Source: Polaromonas sp. (GTDB lineage Bacteria; Pseudomonadota; Gammaproteobacteria; Burkholderiales; Burkholderiaceae_C). Taken from it: DNA of 64,000 nt. A program made the position numbers and the translations under genes. The stretch spans positions 62,001 to 126,000 of the forward strand of contig NZ_JAQSDA010000027.1 of the NCBI RefSeq assembly GCF_029945685.1, written 5' to 3'. The notes below the pieces were generated by a model. That model saw nothing but the letters and a program-made list of their open reading frames with translations. It did not search any database and was not told the origin of the DNA. Below, in pieces: positions 28,424 through 37,488 of the stretch (position 1 is the first letter of the stretch; the number at the start of each line of letters is the position of its first letter).

Positions 28424-29125
28424 TCAGGCTGCCAGGTCGAAAACCAGTACCTCTGCGGCCTTGCCATGGCCCAACTGCAGCTGGCTCTCGGCTTCAAGCT
28501 GGAGGGCATCCCCTGCCTTCAGAGGCAGGCCGTTGACCTGGAGTTCCCCGCGCACCAGGTGCACATAGGTCTTGCGTTGCGGGTTCAGCGCCAGGTCGGC
28601 CGTTTCGTCGCCGTCGAACAGGCCCGCGTACATGCTGGCGTCCGCATGAATCTTCACGGAACCCTGCGCGCCGTCGGGCGAGGCCACCAGCCGCAGCGTG
28701 CCGCGCTTGTCTCTGTCGGAAAAACTTTTCTGCTCGTAGCTCGGCGGGATGCCGGTGACATTGGGCTCAATCCAGATTTGCAGGAAATGCGTGGTCTGCC
28801 CGTCGGCGTGATTGAACTCGCTATGCTGCACCCCGGTGCCCGCACTCATGCGCTGCACATCGCCAGGCGGAATGCCCTTGACGTTGCCCATGCTGTCCTT
28901 GTGCGCCAGTTCGCCGCTGAGCACATAACTGATGATCTCCATGTCCCGGTGGCCATGGGTGCCGAAGCCCCGTCCGGCGGCAATGCGGTCTTCGTTGATG
29001 ACACGCAGGTTGCCAAAACCCATGTGAGCCGGGTCGTAATAACCGGCAAACGAAAAAGAATGGAAGGACTTGAGCCAGCCGTGGTCGGCGTAGCCGCGTT
29101 CGCTGGAAGATCGGGGGGTCATCAT
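28424..29125 (-). CDS. Pirin family protein (YhaK/YhhW-like)
   Basis: 233-aa bicupin beginning ADHGWLKSFHSFSFAGYYDPAHMGFGNLRVINED, the signature of the shorter pirins such as YhaK. The metal-binding HGHRDMEIISYVLSGELAHKDSMG and GTGVQHSEFN are present. AAGGAG lies 6 bp ahead of the first of two adjacent ATG codons (29125/29122). It is the first gene of the cluster, next to the divergent LysR regulator, which probably controls it. Confidence 0.88.
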   Translation of the reverse strand: MMTPRSSSERGYADHGWLKSFHSFSFAGYYDPAHMGFGNLRVINEDRIAAGRGFGTHGHRDMEIISYVLSGELAHKDSMGNVKGIPPGDVQRMSAGTGVQHSEFNHADGQTTHFLQIWIEPNVTGIPPSYEQKSFSDRDKRGTLRLVASPDGAQGSVKIHADASMYAGLFDGDETADLALNPQRKTYVHLVRGELQVNGLPLKAGDALQLEAESQLQLGHGKAAEVLVFDLAA

Positions 29126-29197
29126 CAGGTGCTCCTTTCAGGGTGCGTTTGCAATGACTCCAATGTAGGGGCCGGCGCGCCGGTGGCCATTGCAGTT

Positions 29198-29225
29198 ATT
29201 TGATGGCATCATTCAAATTATTTGA
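29198..29225. promoter_or_regulatory. Candidate LysR operator between the pirin gene and its regulator
   Basis: Three copies of the hexamer ATTTGA/TCAAAT occur in alternating orientation: ATTTGA (29198-29203), TCAAAT (29213-29218) and ATTTGA (29220-29225). The first pair forms an inverted repeat of 6 bp with a 9-bp spacer, and the second forms CAAATTATTTG (29214-29224). This is the usual place and shape for a LysR-type binding site. Confidence 0.6.
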
Positions 29226-29240
29226 ACCGTCAACCCATCA

Positions 29241-30185
29241 ATGAACAACCGTGTGCGCGATGCGCTGACCCCCGAAACCATCGGCCTGATCGGCACCGTG
29301 CACCGCACCGGCAGCATGGCGGCGGCTGCACGCGAGCTCGGCGTGGTGCCCAGCGCGCTGACCTACCGCATTCGCCAGGTGGAAGATGCGCTGGACGTGT
29401 TGCTGTTCGACCGCTCCTCGCGGCAGGCCAGACTGACCGAGGCGGGCAAGGAACTGCTGCGCGAAGGCACACGCCTGCTGGCTGAACTCGACGCGGTGGC
29501 CAACCGCGTCAAACGTGTGGCCACCGGGTGGGAGCCCCAGCTCACCCTGGCGGTCGACAGCGTGATTTCTCGCACCACGGTGATGGAGTTGTGCGAGGCC
29601 TTTTTTGCGCTGAACCCGCCCACCCGCCTGCGGCTGCGGGAAGAAGCCCTGTCCGGCACGCTCGAAGCCCTCACCTCGGGCCAGGCCGATCTGGCCATCG
29701 GCGTGGCCATCGAGCCCGGCCTGCACAAGTCGGTGCAGAGCAAGCCGCTGGGCAGCATCCATTTCATCTACGCCATTGCGCCGCACCATCCGCTGGCGCA
29801 GGCCCCCGAGCCCGTCACCGATGCCATGCTGATGCCGCACCGTGCGGTCGCGGTCGCCGACTCGGTGCAGCGGGGGAGCGGTGTCTCGGTCGGGCTGCTG
29901 GGCGGCCAGGACATCTTCACCGTACCGGGCATGCAGGAAAAACTCGATGCTCAGTTGCGTGGCCTGGGTGGCGGCTTTCTGCCCGAGTATTTGGCGCGGC
30001 CCCACATCGCCACCGGCAGGCTGGTTGAAAAGCGCGTGCAGCGGGCGGAACGCCTGATTCCCGTCAGTTATGCCTGGCGCCGCGTGACCAGCGGCAACGA
30101 GGGCCGCGCACTGCAGTGGTGGCTCAAGCAGCTGGACAGCCCCGCGACGCGAAAGGCGCTTCTGGAGCGCGACCATGCTGTGTAA
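29241..30185 (+). CDS. LysR family transcriptional regulator
   Basis: 314 aa. The N-terminal winged helix-turn-helix (about residues 8-68) includes GSMAAAARELGVVPSALTYRIRQVEDALDVLLFDR, followed by the linker helix and a periplasmic-binding-like effector domain from about residue 95. It is divergent from the pirin/DoxX/flavodoxin genes with a 115-bp shared promoter region that holds the ATTTGA repeats, so it likely regulates that cluster and itself. The effector is unknown. Confidence 0.9.
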   Translation: MNNRVRDALTPETIGLIGTVHRTGSMAAAARELGVVPSALTYRIRQVEDALDVLLFDRSSRQARLTEAGKELLREGTRLLAELDAVANRVKRVATGWEPQLTLAVDSVISRTTVMELCEAFFALNPPTRLRLREEALSGTLEALTSGQADLAIGVAIEPGLHKSVQSKPLGSIHFIYAIAPHHPLAQAPEPVTDAMLMPHRAVAVADSVQRGSGVSVGLLGGQDIFTVPGMQEKLDAQLRGLGGGFLPEYLARPHIATGRLVEKRVQRAERLIPVSYAWRRVTSGNEGRALQWWLKQLDSPATRKALLERDHAV

Positions 30186-30244
30186 AACCCTGCCTCGCGG
30201 GAAATGTTCGGTCGGCCGGTCCCGCCAGCGTGTAGAGTGTGATC

Positions 30245-30355
30245 ATGAGTTCCATTGATGTTTGTGCTGTGCTGCCAGAATCCGGGAAAGCCTGCCTCCG
30301 GGACCCGCCGGCCAACCGCCCCTTTCACCCCGCCATAAAAAGTACAAAGACATGA
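30245..30355 (+). other. Possible 36-codon upstream ORF overlapping the next gene
   Basis: ATG 30245 opens a short frame (MSSIDVCAVLPESGKACLRD...) whose TGA (30353-30355) overlaps the ATG of the FAD oxidoreductase as ATGA. It has no clear ribosome site. It may be translated and couple translation to the next gene, which also lacks a Shine-Dalgarno, or it may be chance. Confidence 0.2.
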
Positions 30356-31428
30356 CCAAAAAAACCCGTTCTGCCCCCTCTGCCACAACCGTGCCACGCC
30401 ATATCGCCGTGGTCGGCGCCGGCATGGCCGGCATCGCCTGCGCCCGCACACTGATGCAGGCGGGCCACCGCGTGACGGTGTTTGAAAAAAGCCGCGGGCC
30501 CGGCGGCCGCATGGCCACCCGCAACACGGAATTTGGCGGCTTTGACCATGGCACGCAGTACTTCACCGTACGTGACACGCGCTTCGAAAAGGCACTCGCC
30601 ACCAGCCCTGGCCTGGTGCGGCCCTGGAGCGCCAACACCGTGCGCATCCTCGACGAGGCCGGTCGTGTCGTGGCGTCTGCCCCGCCACCCCGGGAAGCCC
30701 ACTGGGTGGCGACACCGGGCATGAGCGCGCTGCTCAAGCAGTGGGCCCAGCCCCTGGCCGCCGACGGCTCGCTGATGCTGGAAACCCAGGTCATCCGGAT
30801 GGAACGCGACAAGCTGCACCCCGAGCGCTGGCAGTTGCAGACTGAGGGCCCGGGCGCCGGCAGCCAGGTGTATTCCGGCTTTGACGCCGTGGTGCTGGCT
30901 GTGCCCGCGCCGCAGGCGCACGCCCTGCTGCTCAGCTCCCAGCAGGGCAAGGCGCTGATGCCAGCCCTGGCCGGTGTCGCCATCGCCCCGTGCTGGACCC
31001 TGATGCTGGCTTTTCCGCAAGGGCAGCAGCCAACGTTGCCACACCTGGGACCACAGTGGAATGCGGCGCGCAGCACCCACCACCGCATTGCCTGGCTGGC
31101 GCGCGAATCCTCCAAGCCGGGGCGCAGCCCGATCGAACGCTGGACCGTGCAGGCCAGCCCGGACTGGTCCACGCGGCACCTGGAAGACGACGACGAACGC
31201 ATCAAGGCCAAGCTGCTCAGGGCCTTCACCGAGGTCACCGGCATCCGCGCCGAGCCGCCGCACGCCGAGGTGCACCGCTGGCGTTATGCGCAGACCACCG
31301 AGCCACTGGGCCAGAGCCATCTGTGGGATGCAAAATCGCGTATCGGCAGCTGCGGCGACTGGTGTGTCGGCCATCGGGCTGAAGACGCGTTTGTCTCCGG
31401 CCTGGAAATGGCGTTGGCCCTCTGTTAG
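30352..31428 (+). CDS. FAD-dependent NAD(P)-binding oxidoreductase (renalase-like)
   Basis: 358 aa. The N-terminal Rossmann dinucleotide-binding motif is HIAVVGAGMAGIACARTL followed by FEKSRGPGGRMATRNTEFGGFDHGTQYF, the signature of the renalase/amine-oxidase-like group. The C-terminal GDWCVGHRAEDAFVSGLEMA is the second FAD motif. The ATG at 30352 is used because the family similarity begins there; the frame is open back to 30262. Substrate unknown. A R2 repeat separates it from gluQ. Confidence 0.82.
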   Translation: MTKKTRSAPSATTVPRHIAVVGAGMAGIACARTLMQAGHRVTVFEKSRGPGGRMATRNTEFGGFDHGTQYFTVRDTRFEKALATSPGLVRPWSANTVRILDEAGRVVASAPPPREAHWVATPGMSALLKQWAQPLAADGSLMLETQVIRMERDKLHPERWQLQTEGPGAGSQVYSGFDAVVLAVPAPQAHALLLSSQQGKALMPALAGVAIAPCWTLMLAFPQGQQPTLPHLGPQWNAARSTHHRIAWLARESSKPGRSPIERWTVQASPDWSTRHLEDDDERIKAKLLRAFTEVTGIRAEPPHAEVHRWRYAQTTEPLGQSHLWDAKSRIGSCGDWCVGHRAEDAFVSGLEMALALC

Positions 31429-31442
31429 CCATCACATGTCAG

Positions 31443-31534
31443 CGCCCACGTTCGTTCACTGCGTGTAACTCTCTGCCCCCCGGGGGGCGCTGCGCCTGCG
31501 GGCCGGCGGAGCCGGACCCGCGGCCCCTGCTTGA
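31443..31534 (+). repeat. GC-rich palindromic dispersed repeat, copy R2
   Basis: Same element as at 24040 and in the same orientation, ending CGGCCCCTGCTTGA only 3 bp before the gluQ start codon. It would therefore lie in the gluQ leader. Confidence 0.7.
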
Positions 31535-31537
31535 CTC

Positions 31538-32512
31538 ATGCAAACACTGATCAACGCTTTGCCGGCTCGCTATACAGGTCGATTCGCGCCGTCACCCACC
31601 GGCCCGCTGCATGCCGGCTCTCTGGTCGCTGCGCTGGCAAGCTGGCTCGATGCGCGGGCGCATGGCGGCCAGTGGCTGGTGCGTATCGAAGACATCGACA
31701 CGCCGCGCTGTGTGCCCGGCGCCGACATCCTGATACTGCAGCAACTGGCCGCCTGCGGACTGCTGCCGGATGAGCCGCCGCTGTACCAGTCGCGGCGGGG
31801 CGCGGTTTACCAGGCCGCACTGGACCCCCTGATCGCCGCCCAGCTGGCCTACCCCTGCGCCTGCACACGACAGGACATTGAACGGGTACTGGAGGCCGGC
31901 GGCAAGCCGCGGCCGCGCCACGGCGAGCTGGTCTACCCCGGCACCTGCCGTCACGGTCTGCAGGGCCGCCCCGCACGGGCGTGGCGCTTCCGCACTGAAA
32001 ACATCAAACCCAATCGGCCGTCAGCCCTTGCCACACGGGCGCAGGCAGCTCCTGATTCGGTAGCAGACCCGCTGATCCACTGGCAGGACCGCCGGCTCGG
32101 CGCACAGCAGCAGGACGTCGCGCAGGAGGTCGGCGACTTTGTGCTCAAGCGCGCCGACGGCCTGTGGGCCTACCAGCTGGCGGTGGTGGTGGACGACGGC
32201 GCGCAGGGCATCACCGACATCGTCCGCGGGGAAGACCTGGCTGACAACACGGCGCGGCAAATCATGCTGCAGCGCGCACTGGGCTTGCCACTCCCGCGTT
32301 ACCTGCATACGCCGCTGGTGCTCGGAGCCAACGGCGAAAAGCTGTCCAAACAGAACGGTGCCAGCGCACTGGACCTCACCCGGCCGCTGCAGGCGCTGGG
32401 TGAAGCCGGGCAGGTACTCGGTCTTCCTGCAGGCCTGTCTGCGCGCACGCCCGCTGACTGGCTGCAGCAGGCGGTAGCCCTCTGGGGCCGGGCGACTAAA
32501 ATTGAGCGGTGA
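31538..32512 (+). CDS. gluQ: Glutamyl-Q tRNA(Asp) synthetase
   Basis: Truncated GluRS paralogue that glutamylates queuosine at position 34 of tRNA-Asp. 324 aa. It shows the class I motif region [27 protein letters not shown], zinc-site cysteines ([11 protein letters not shown] and YPGTCRHG), and a KLSKQNG loop. It lacks the anticodon-binding domain of full GluRS, as expected. It overlaps trmB by 4 bp. No ribosome site is visible because the R2 repeat abuts the start. Confidence 0.93.
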   Translation: MQTLINALPARYTGRFAPSPTGPLHAGSLVAALASWLDARAHGGQWLVRIEDIDTPRCVPGADILILQQLAACGLLPDEPPLYQSRRGAVYQAALDPLIAAQLAYPCACTRQDIERVLEAGGKPRPRHGELVYPGTCRHGLQGRPARAWRFRTENIKPNRPSALATRAQAAPDSVADPLIHWQDRRLGAQQQDVAQEVGDFVLKRADGLWAYQLAVVVDDGAQGITDIVRGEDLADNTARQIMLQRALGLPLPRYLHTPLVLGANGEKLSKQNGASALDLTRPLQALGEAGQVLGLPAGLSARTPADWLQQAVALWGRATKIER

Positions 32513-33249
32513 TTGAATCCCCCACCACCCAACTGCCGCCCGCCCCGCCAGAAGACGTTTCACCCGACGCCAGCCGGATGCGCACCATCCGCAGCTTTGT
32601 CCTGCGCACCGGCCGCACCACGGCCGGCCAGGCCAGGGCTTTTGCAGACGCGGGGCCAAAGTTTCTATTGCCTTATTCGGCAGCGCCGCTGGACGTCCAG
32701 GCTGCGTTCGGACGTGTCGCGCCCACCATCCTGGAAATCGGCTTCGGCATGGGTGAAGCCACCGCGCAGATTGCAGCACTGCTGCCGGAGAAAAACTTCC
32801 TCTGCTGCGAGGTGCACACGCCCGGCGTCGGCGCCTTGCTCAAACGCATTGGCGAGCAAGGCCTGGAAAACATCCGCATCCTGCAGCACGACGCGGTACA
32901 GGTGCTGGACCACATGCTGGCGCCCGGCAGCCTGGATGGCGCGCACATTTTTTTCCCCGATCCCTGGCACAAGAAAAAACACAACAAGCGCCGCTTGATC
33001 CAGGCGCCACTGGTGTCCAAACTGGCGGCGCGCCTCAAGACCGGCGGCTACCTGCACTGCGCCACCGACTGGCAGCCTTACGCCGAGCAGATTCTTGAGG
33101 TCCTCAAGGCAGAGCCTTTGCTGAAAAACACGGCGGACAGTGCCGACGGTTATGCCGCCAAGCCCGACTACCGGCCACTCACCAAGTTCGAAAACCGCGG
33201 CATCAAGCTCGGGCATGGCGTCTGGGACGTGGTGTTCGAACGCGTGTGA
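32509..33249 (+). CDS. trmB: tRNA (guanine-N7-)-methyltransferase
   Basis: SAM-dependent enzyme making m7G46 in tRNA. 246 aa from GTG 32509, which overlaps the gluQ stop. Family motifs: [58 protein letters not shown], and the C-terminal [19 protein letters not shown]. The stop overlaps the next gene's GTG, so gluQ, trmB and the pseudouridine synthase are translationally coupled tRNA/rRNA modification genes. Confidence 0.95.
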   Translation: MIESPTTQLPPAPPEDVSPDASRMRTIRSFVLRTGRTTAGQARAFADAGPKFLLPYSAAPLDVQAAFGRVAPTILEIGFGMGEATAQIAALLPEKNFLCCEVHTPGVGALLKRIGEQGLENIRILQHDAVQVLDHMLAPGSLDGAHIFFPDPWHKKKHNKRRLIQAPLVSKLAARLKTGGYLHCATDWQPYAEQILEVLKAEPLLKNTADSADGYAAKPDYRPLTKFENRGIKLGHGVWDVVFERV

Positions 33250-34157
33250 AAAAGCAGCGCCTTGCGCTGGGCGGGTTGCCCACACGTGAGGGGGTGAGCC
33301 CGAGCTGTGTGAGCCTGCCCGGCGGCGACTGGCCGAGCTTCACCGACTTCCTGGTCCAGCGTTTTCCCGACATTTCACGCGAGGTCTGGCGGCAGCGCAT
33401 GGCGGCCGCCGAAGTTGTCGATGAGTTCGGCGAAGCCATCACACCACAGCGCGCCTACCGCGGCCACATGCGGCTGTATTACTACCGCGCGCTGCCACGG
33501 GAAACCCGCATCCCCTTCGACGAAGAACTGCTGTTCCAGGACGACCATCTGGTGGTGGTCGACAAACCGCATTTTTTGCCGGTCACACCTTCCGGCCACT
33601 ACCTGCAGGAAACGCTGCTGGTGCGCCTGAAAACCCGGCTGGGCCTGGACGGCCTGAGCCCCATCCACCGCATCGACCGCGAAACCGCCGGCATCGTGCT
33701 GTTTTCGGTCCAGCCATCCGAACGTGCCGCCTACCAGGATTTGTTCCGGCAACGCACGGTGGACAAGTATTACGAAGCGATTGCGCCCTGGCGCGTCGAC
33801 ATCGAATTTCCGCGCGTGAGCCGCAGCCGCATCGTCGAGGGCCAGCCCTTTTTCCGTCAGGCTGAAGAAGCGGGTGCGCCGAACAGCGAAACCCGGATTG
33901 AGTTGCTGGAGACGCGCGGCCCGCTGGCGCGTTACGGCCTGCGCCCGGTCACCGGCAAAAAGCACCAGCTGCGCGTGCACATGTATGCGCTGGGCCTGCC
34001 TATCGTCAACGATCGCGTCTACCCGCCGCTGGACCCGACGCCCGAGGACGACTACCGCTACCCCTTGCAACTGCTGGCGCAGGCCATCAGCTTCGACGAT
34101 CCCTTCACCGGCCAGCGACGGCAGTTCAGCAGCAAGCGGCGCTTGGATTTCCCGTGA
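33246..34157 (+). CDS. RluA-family pseudouridine synthase
   Basis: 303 aa from GTG 33246. The catalytic motif is [17 protein letters not shown], with the Asp that attacks uridine. The front part carries [19 protein letters not shown] and the end [25 protein letters not shown], typical of RluA/RluC-like enzymes of the 'pseudouridine synthase' group found in betaproteobacteria. The target RNA position cannot be assigned. It is convergent with the next gene across the R3 repeat. Confidence 0.88.
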   Translation: MKKQRLALGGLPTREGVSPSCVSLPGGDWPSFTDFLVQRFPDISREVWRQRMAAAEVVDEFGEAITPQRAYRGHMRLYYYRALPRETRIPFDEELLFQDDHLVVVDKPHFLPVTPSGHYLQETLLVRLKTRLGLDGLSPIHRIDRETAGIVLFSVQPSERAAYQDLFRQRTVDKYYEAIAPWRVDIEFPRVSRSRIVEGQPFFRQAEEAGAPNSETRIELLETRGPLARYGLRPVTGKKHQLRVHMYALGLPIVNDRVYPPLDPTPEDDYRYPLQLLAQAISFDDPFTGQRRQFSSKRRLDFP

Positions 34158-34199
34158 GCGACAAACGACTTGTGCCCGGTGAACAACACCCGGTCTTAG

Positions 34200-34294
34200 T
34201 CAAGCAGGGGCCGCGGAACCGGCTTCGCCGGGCCGCAGGCGCAGCGGCCCCCTCGGGGGGCAGCGCAGTACACGCAGTGAGCAAGCGTGGGGGC
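34200..34294 (-). repeat. GC-rich palindromic dispersed repeat, copy R3
   Basis: Inverted copy of the 95-bp element (TCAAGCAGGGGCCGCGGAACC ... GCAAGCGTGGGGGC). It fills the gap between the convergent pseudouridine synthase and transglutaminase genes, and its last base belongs to the latter's stop codon. Confidence 0.7.
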
Positions 34295-35397
34295 TAGATT
34301 TCTTTCGCCGTGATCTGGTACTTGAAGTCGTCCGGCGCGTAGGAGTCGAAACGCCCGCCGGCGTTTTCACCCACCGGGTACATGAAAAAGCCCAGCTTCT
34401 CGAGTTTCGAATTCGGCAAGGCAATGTCGTGGGCGGTGTTGTAGGCCATCCAGTTGCCTTCCCAGCCGCCGAACAGCGCCTTGTTGACCGGGGCCACCAC
34501 CGGATCGGTGGTGTTCTTGATCCAGTCGGCCGTTTCCAGACGCATCACCTTGGCCACGTCAGCCGGGTCCATCGCCACCCAGCCGTAACCCTTGAGGAAC
34601 ACTTCCGAGCGGCAGTGCTGCGCGCCCTTGAGGCTGACGGGGTTGCCGCTGAGCTCCTTGTAGCCAAAGGCTGAAGGCACCAGGCGGATCCCGTACACGT
34701 CGCGCGCCGGAATGCCCACCGAGCGGCACAGGCCGACAAACAGCGCATTCAGGTCGGCGCACTTTCCGCCCAGGTTGCCGGTTTCCAGCATGGTCTTGAT
34801 GTCGCCCTCACCGCAGCCGCGCACCTTGGGGTCGCGGTAGGTGTTGGCCACGATCCAGTCGTACAGCTTCTGCGTTTTCTCGACGTCGGTTTTTGCGCCG
34901 GCGATGGCTTTTTGCGCGGTCGTGCGCACGATGCCGTCGGTGGGCAGGAATTTCGTCGGGCGCGTGAAATGGCGCAGCGTATCCGCATCTTCACGCACCG
35001 CGGTTTTGTGCAACCAGTCGACGGCACGGCCCTGGGTTTGCACGCGGCTCGTCAGCTCGACAAAAGGCTGGCTCTGGCCCGCGTCGAATTCGGCGTAAAG
35101 CATCTTGGCGCCATCCACGCCGTCGTCGGTCAGATCGGTTTTGCCGTTGCTCGAAAAGCTGTTGCCCTGCGAACGCTGGTAGTCGCTGTTGACCGATGGA
35201 ATCGGCAGCCATACCTTGGTCACGCCCTGGGGCTTGACGATGTCGACGCGCGTCGTCACGTCAAAGGTTCGCCAGGCGCCGCTCTGGGGCGCAAAGAGGC
35301 GGCGGGGCGCGGTTTGGGCGAAGCTGATCGCAGGCAATGCGGCCGCCATGGCGGCTGCAGCGGTATTTTTCAGGAAGGTGCGGCGTACGGTGGTCAT
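34294..35397 (-). CDS. Tat-exported transglutaminase-like (papain-fold) protein
   Basis: 367 aa. The start MTTVRRTFLKNTAAAAMAAALP is a twin-arginine signal peptide. The mature part has a transglutaminase core with a Cys-His-Asp triad: Cys in NLGGKCADLNALFVGL, His in GAQHCRSEVFL, and Asp in GWVAMDPAD. Such domains act as peptidases or acyl-transferases in the periplasm. A longer frame back to 35499 gives no family-like sequence, so ATG 35397 is used. It is divergent from a Tgl-like gene 240 bp away. Confidence 0.82.
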   Translation of the reverse strand: MTTVRRTFLKNTAAAAMAAALPAISFAQTAPRRLFAPQSGAWRTFDVTTRVDIVKPQGVTKVWLPIPSVNSDYQRSQGNSFSSNGKTDLTDDGVDGAKMLYAEFDAGQSQPFVELTSRVQTQGRAVDWLHKTAVREDADTLRHFTRPTKFLPTDGIVRTTAQKAIAGAKTDVEKTQKLYDWIVANTYRDPKVRGCGEGDIKTMLETGNLGGKCADLNALFVGLCRSVGIPARDVYGIRLVPSAFGYKELSGNPVSLKGAQHCRSEVFLKGYGWVAMDPADVAKVMRLETADWIKNTTDPVVAPVNKALFGGWEGNWMAYNTAHDIALPNSKLEKLGFFMYPVGENAGGRFDSYAPDDFKYQITAKEI

Positions 35398-35637
35398 CAA
35401 AAGAACTCCGAAAGGTGGGTTGGCAGACGTGACCGGGCATGAGAAGGTGCACCGGGATGTCCATGCGGCGGAAAGCCCAAAGCTTGCGCCGAGGGACAAT
35501 TATGGCGGCTTTCGCCCTGCCGATCACGATGACGAAAATGACTCGGTTATATTTATCGGGCAAGCTCCTGGCGTCCCGCGCGCCACCAGCGTTGCAGGCT
35601 CCCACGATAACGAATCATAAAAGCCGGAGACGATGGC

Positions 35638-36783
35638 ATGGGCAAATCGGGCAAACCACCAGCGGGGCCGCAAGGCATCCTGATACGCGGAAGCGCCGGC
35701 CAGGGGCCGGCGGCAACGCTGCAAGCGGTGCTGACGCTGCTGGACGCGCAGGACCTGGCTCACTGTGTGCTCAGCGCGGAAGGCCGCGATGACGCCGGTC
35801 ACTTCATCCGGATCAGTCTGAATGCGGAACAGGTCGATGCCTGGGCACCCGGCTACGACACCCTCGGGCTGGGCCGCAGGTTGCAGCTCGATACCGGTGA
35901 CAAACCGGCTGACCTGACACGCGAGATCGTGGCAGCGATGCTGATCGGACCGGTGGCCTTTGAATTCCCCAGCCTGGAGGAACTGGCGTCCGCCGTCCGC
36001 ATTCGCCACAACATTGTGCGTGCGGCCCGTAAGACCAGTCTGTCCTTTCACACCAGCCAGGCCGAACGGCCACAGGACTGCTGGACCTACCAGGAGGACA
36101 TCGGCTTCGTCATCCGGCCCGGCGTGTCGCTGCTCACCGCCCTGGCCAAGGCGACCCAGCCCGAGGTCTCCGGCGCGCTCTATTCGTTTTCCTGTTACCG
36201 CGCCACCGAGTACGTGATGCTGCTGGGCATTGCCGAGGAACTGGCGCATTGCAACCCGGCCCTGTATGCGCAGCTGCAGACGCTCTGGGCCGCCCGGCCC
36301 ATCATGTCGGGCCAGTTTCATGATGTTTTTCTGCGCGAGCAGGGTTCGATGCAGGCCCCCCTGCCCCCGCATTATTTTGTACCGGGCGACAGGACCTGGT
36401 TCCGCAATCCCGACGAAGCCTCGGCCGAGGCGTCCGGCTACGAGGGCTCCTGGGTAATCTACCTCGGCGGCGGCCTGTTCAGCAACTTCTGGAAATCCCA
36501 GCATCCCTACACGCTCGCCGACAAATGCCTGGAGATCTACCAGTGGCGCCATGCGCTGTACCGGGACGCGGAAGGCCATGAACGCGTCGATGAGGCCAAA
36601 GTGGCCGCACTGGTGGCGGCGGCGCAGCAGGATGCGTCCGGGCTTGCACGCATTCTGGCCCTGATGCAGCGTTACCGCGAACCGCGCGGCGTGTACCGCG
36701 ACGGCGGCTGCCTCGACACCACACGCGAGTTTGCGCGCTGGGTCTGCCCCGGTACGTCGGACCTCGTCCTGCCCAAGGAATAG
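35638..36783 (+). CDS. Hypothetical protein resembling Bacillus spore transglutaminase Tgl
   Basis: 381 aa, not in a commonly named proteobacterial family as far as I know. From about residue 100 to 300 it follows the order of motifs I recall in Bacillus subtilis Tgl (245 aa): GPVAFEFPSLEELASAVRIR then NIVRAARKT, LYSFSCYRATEYVMLL, HYFVPGDRTWFRNP, and SWVIYLGGGLFSNF. Cys186 matches the Tgl catalytic Cys116. The neighbouring Glu115 of Tgl is Ser185 here, and no Glu is aligned with Glu187, so activity is uncertain. The first 100 residues and the last 80 are extra and unrecognised. There is no signal peptide, suggesting a cytoplasmic protein. This alignment is from memory. Confidence 0.5.
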   Translation: MGKSGKPPAGPQGILIRGSAGQGPAATLQAVLTLLDAQDLAHCVLSAEGRDDAGHFIRISLNAEQVDAWAPGYDTLGLGRRLQLDTGDKPADLTREIVAAMLIGPVAFEFPSLEELASAVRIRHNIVRAARKTSLSFHTSQAERPQDCWTYQEDIGFVIRPGVSLLTALAKATQPEVSGALYSFSCYRATEYVMLLGIAEELAHCNPALYAQLQTLWAARPIMSGQFHDVFLREQGSMQAPLPPHYFVPGDRTWFRNPDEASAEASGYEGSWVIYLGGGLFSNFWKSQHPYTLADKCLEIYQWRHALYRDAEGHERVDEAKVAALVAAAQQDASGLARILALMQRYREPRGVYRDGGCLDTTREFARWVCPGTSDLVLPKE

Positions 36784-36785
36784 GG

Positions 36786-36874
36786 GCCCCCACGCTCGGC
36801 ACTTCGTGTCCTCGCTGCCCCCCGAGGGGGCCGCTGCGCCTGCGGACTGGCAAAGCCAGATCCGCGGCCCTGGC
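36786..36874 (+). repeat. GC-rich palindromic dispersed repeat, copy R4
   Basis: GCCCCCACGCTCGGCACTTC ... CCCCCCGAGGGGG ... GACTGGCAAAGCCAGATCC ... GCGGCCCTGGCTGG. It lies between convergent genes. The CTGGCaaaGCCAG arm differs from the CCGGC arm of R1 in both halves, i.e. compensatory changes that keep the stem. Confidence 0.65.
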
Positions 36875-36924
36875 TGGCAGGGAGAAGATCCGCCCGGTCG
36901 CTCAACTGACCAAAGCCGGTTCGT

Positions 36925-37488
36925 CTACTGCTTGAGCAAGGCCTCGATCCACTGGGCAGCGGCGGCGCCGGTCCAGTCGAGCTCGCCCTGCACGCGCTGG
37001 CGCGGCAGGCCCTGCCGGTCCACCAGCACCGTGGTGGGAAACACCTTGACGCCCCAGGCTCGTGCCGTCTGGCCCTGGGGGTCCAGCAAGACGGGCAGGC
37101 TCAGCCCGGTCCTGGCTGCAAACTGGATCGCGCGTGTCGGGTGTTCCTTGAAATTGATCGCCAGCACCAGCAACTTGTCGGGACCGTAGAAGTCAGCGAT
37201 TTGCTGCAGCGTTGGCATTTCCGCGCGACAGGGTTCGCACCAGCTGGCCCAGAAATTGAGCAGCACCGCACGGCCCCGGAGGTCGGACAGGCGCCACGGC
37301 TTGCCCTGGGTGTCCACCGCCTGCAGTGGCGGCACAGCGCCTTGCCAGGGGGAGACCGCATAGGCGGGCTCGGTCGCAGCCCCGGCAGGGCGAGCGGCCA
37401 GCGTGGCCAGGCCCGCCAGTGCGGCAAGTTGCAGGAAGTGGCGCCGGGGCGCCTGGGTGTGTAATAAAAAGGGCATGGACGCGGCCAA
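36925..37488 (-). CDS. TlpA-like periplasmic thiol:disulfide protein
   Basis: 187 aa. An RRHFLQLAALAGLATLAARPAGA leader is a likely twin-arginine signal. The thioredoxin fold has the redox motif FWASWCEPCRAEMPTLQQI with CEPC, and the cis-Pro loop VFPTTVLVD. Proteins of this type reduce periplasmic cysteines in cytochrome c maturation or protect exported thiols. It could start at ATG 37476. It is convergent with the Tgl-like gene. Confidence 0.85.
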   Translation of the reverse strand: MAASMPFLLHTQAPRRHFLQLAALAGLATLAARPAGAATEPAYAVSPWQGAVPPLQAVDTQGKPWRLSDLRGRAVLLNFWASWCEPCRAEMPTLQQIADFYGPDKLLVLAINFKEHPTRAIQFAARTGLSLPVLLDPQGQTARAWGVKVFPTTVLVDRQGLPRQRVQGELDWTGAAAAQWIEALLKQ

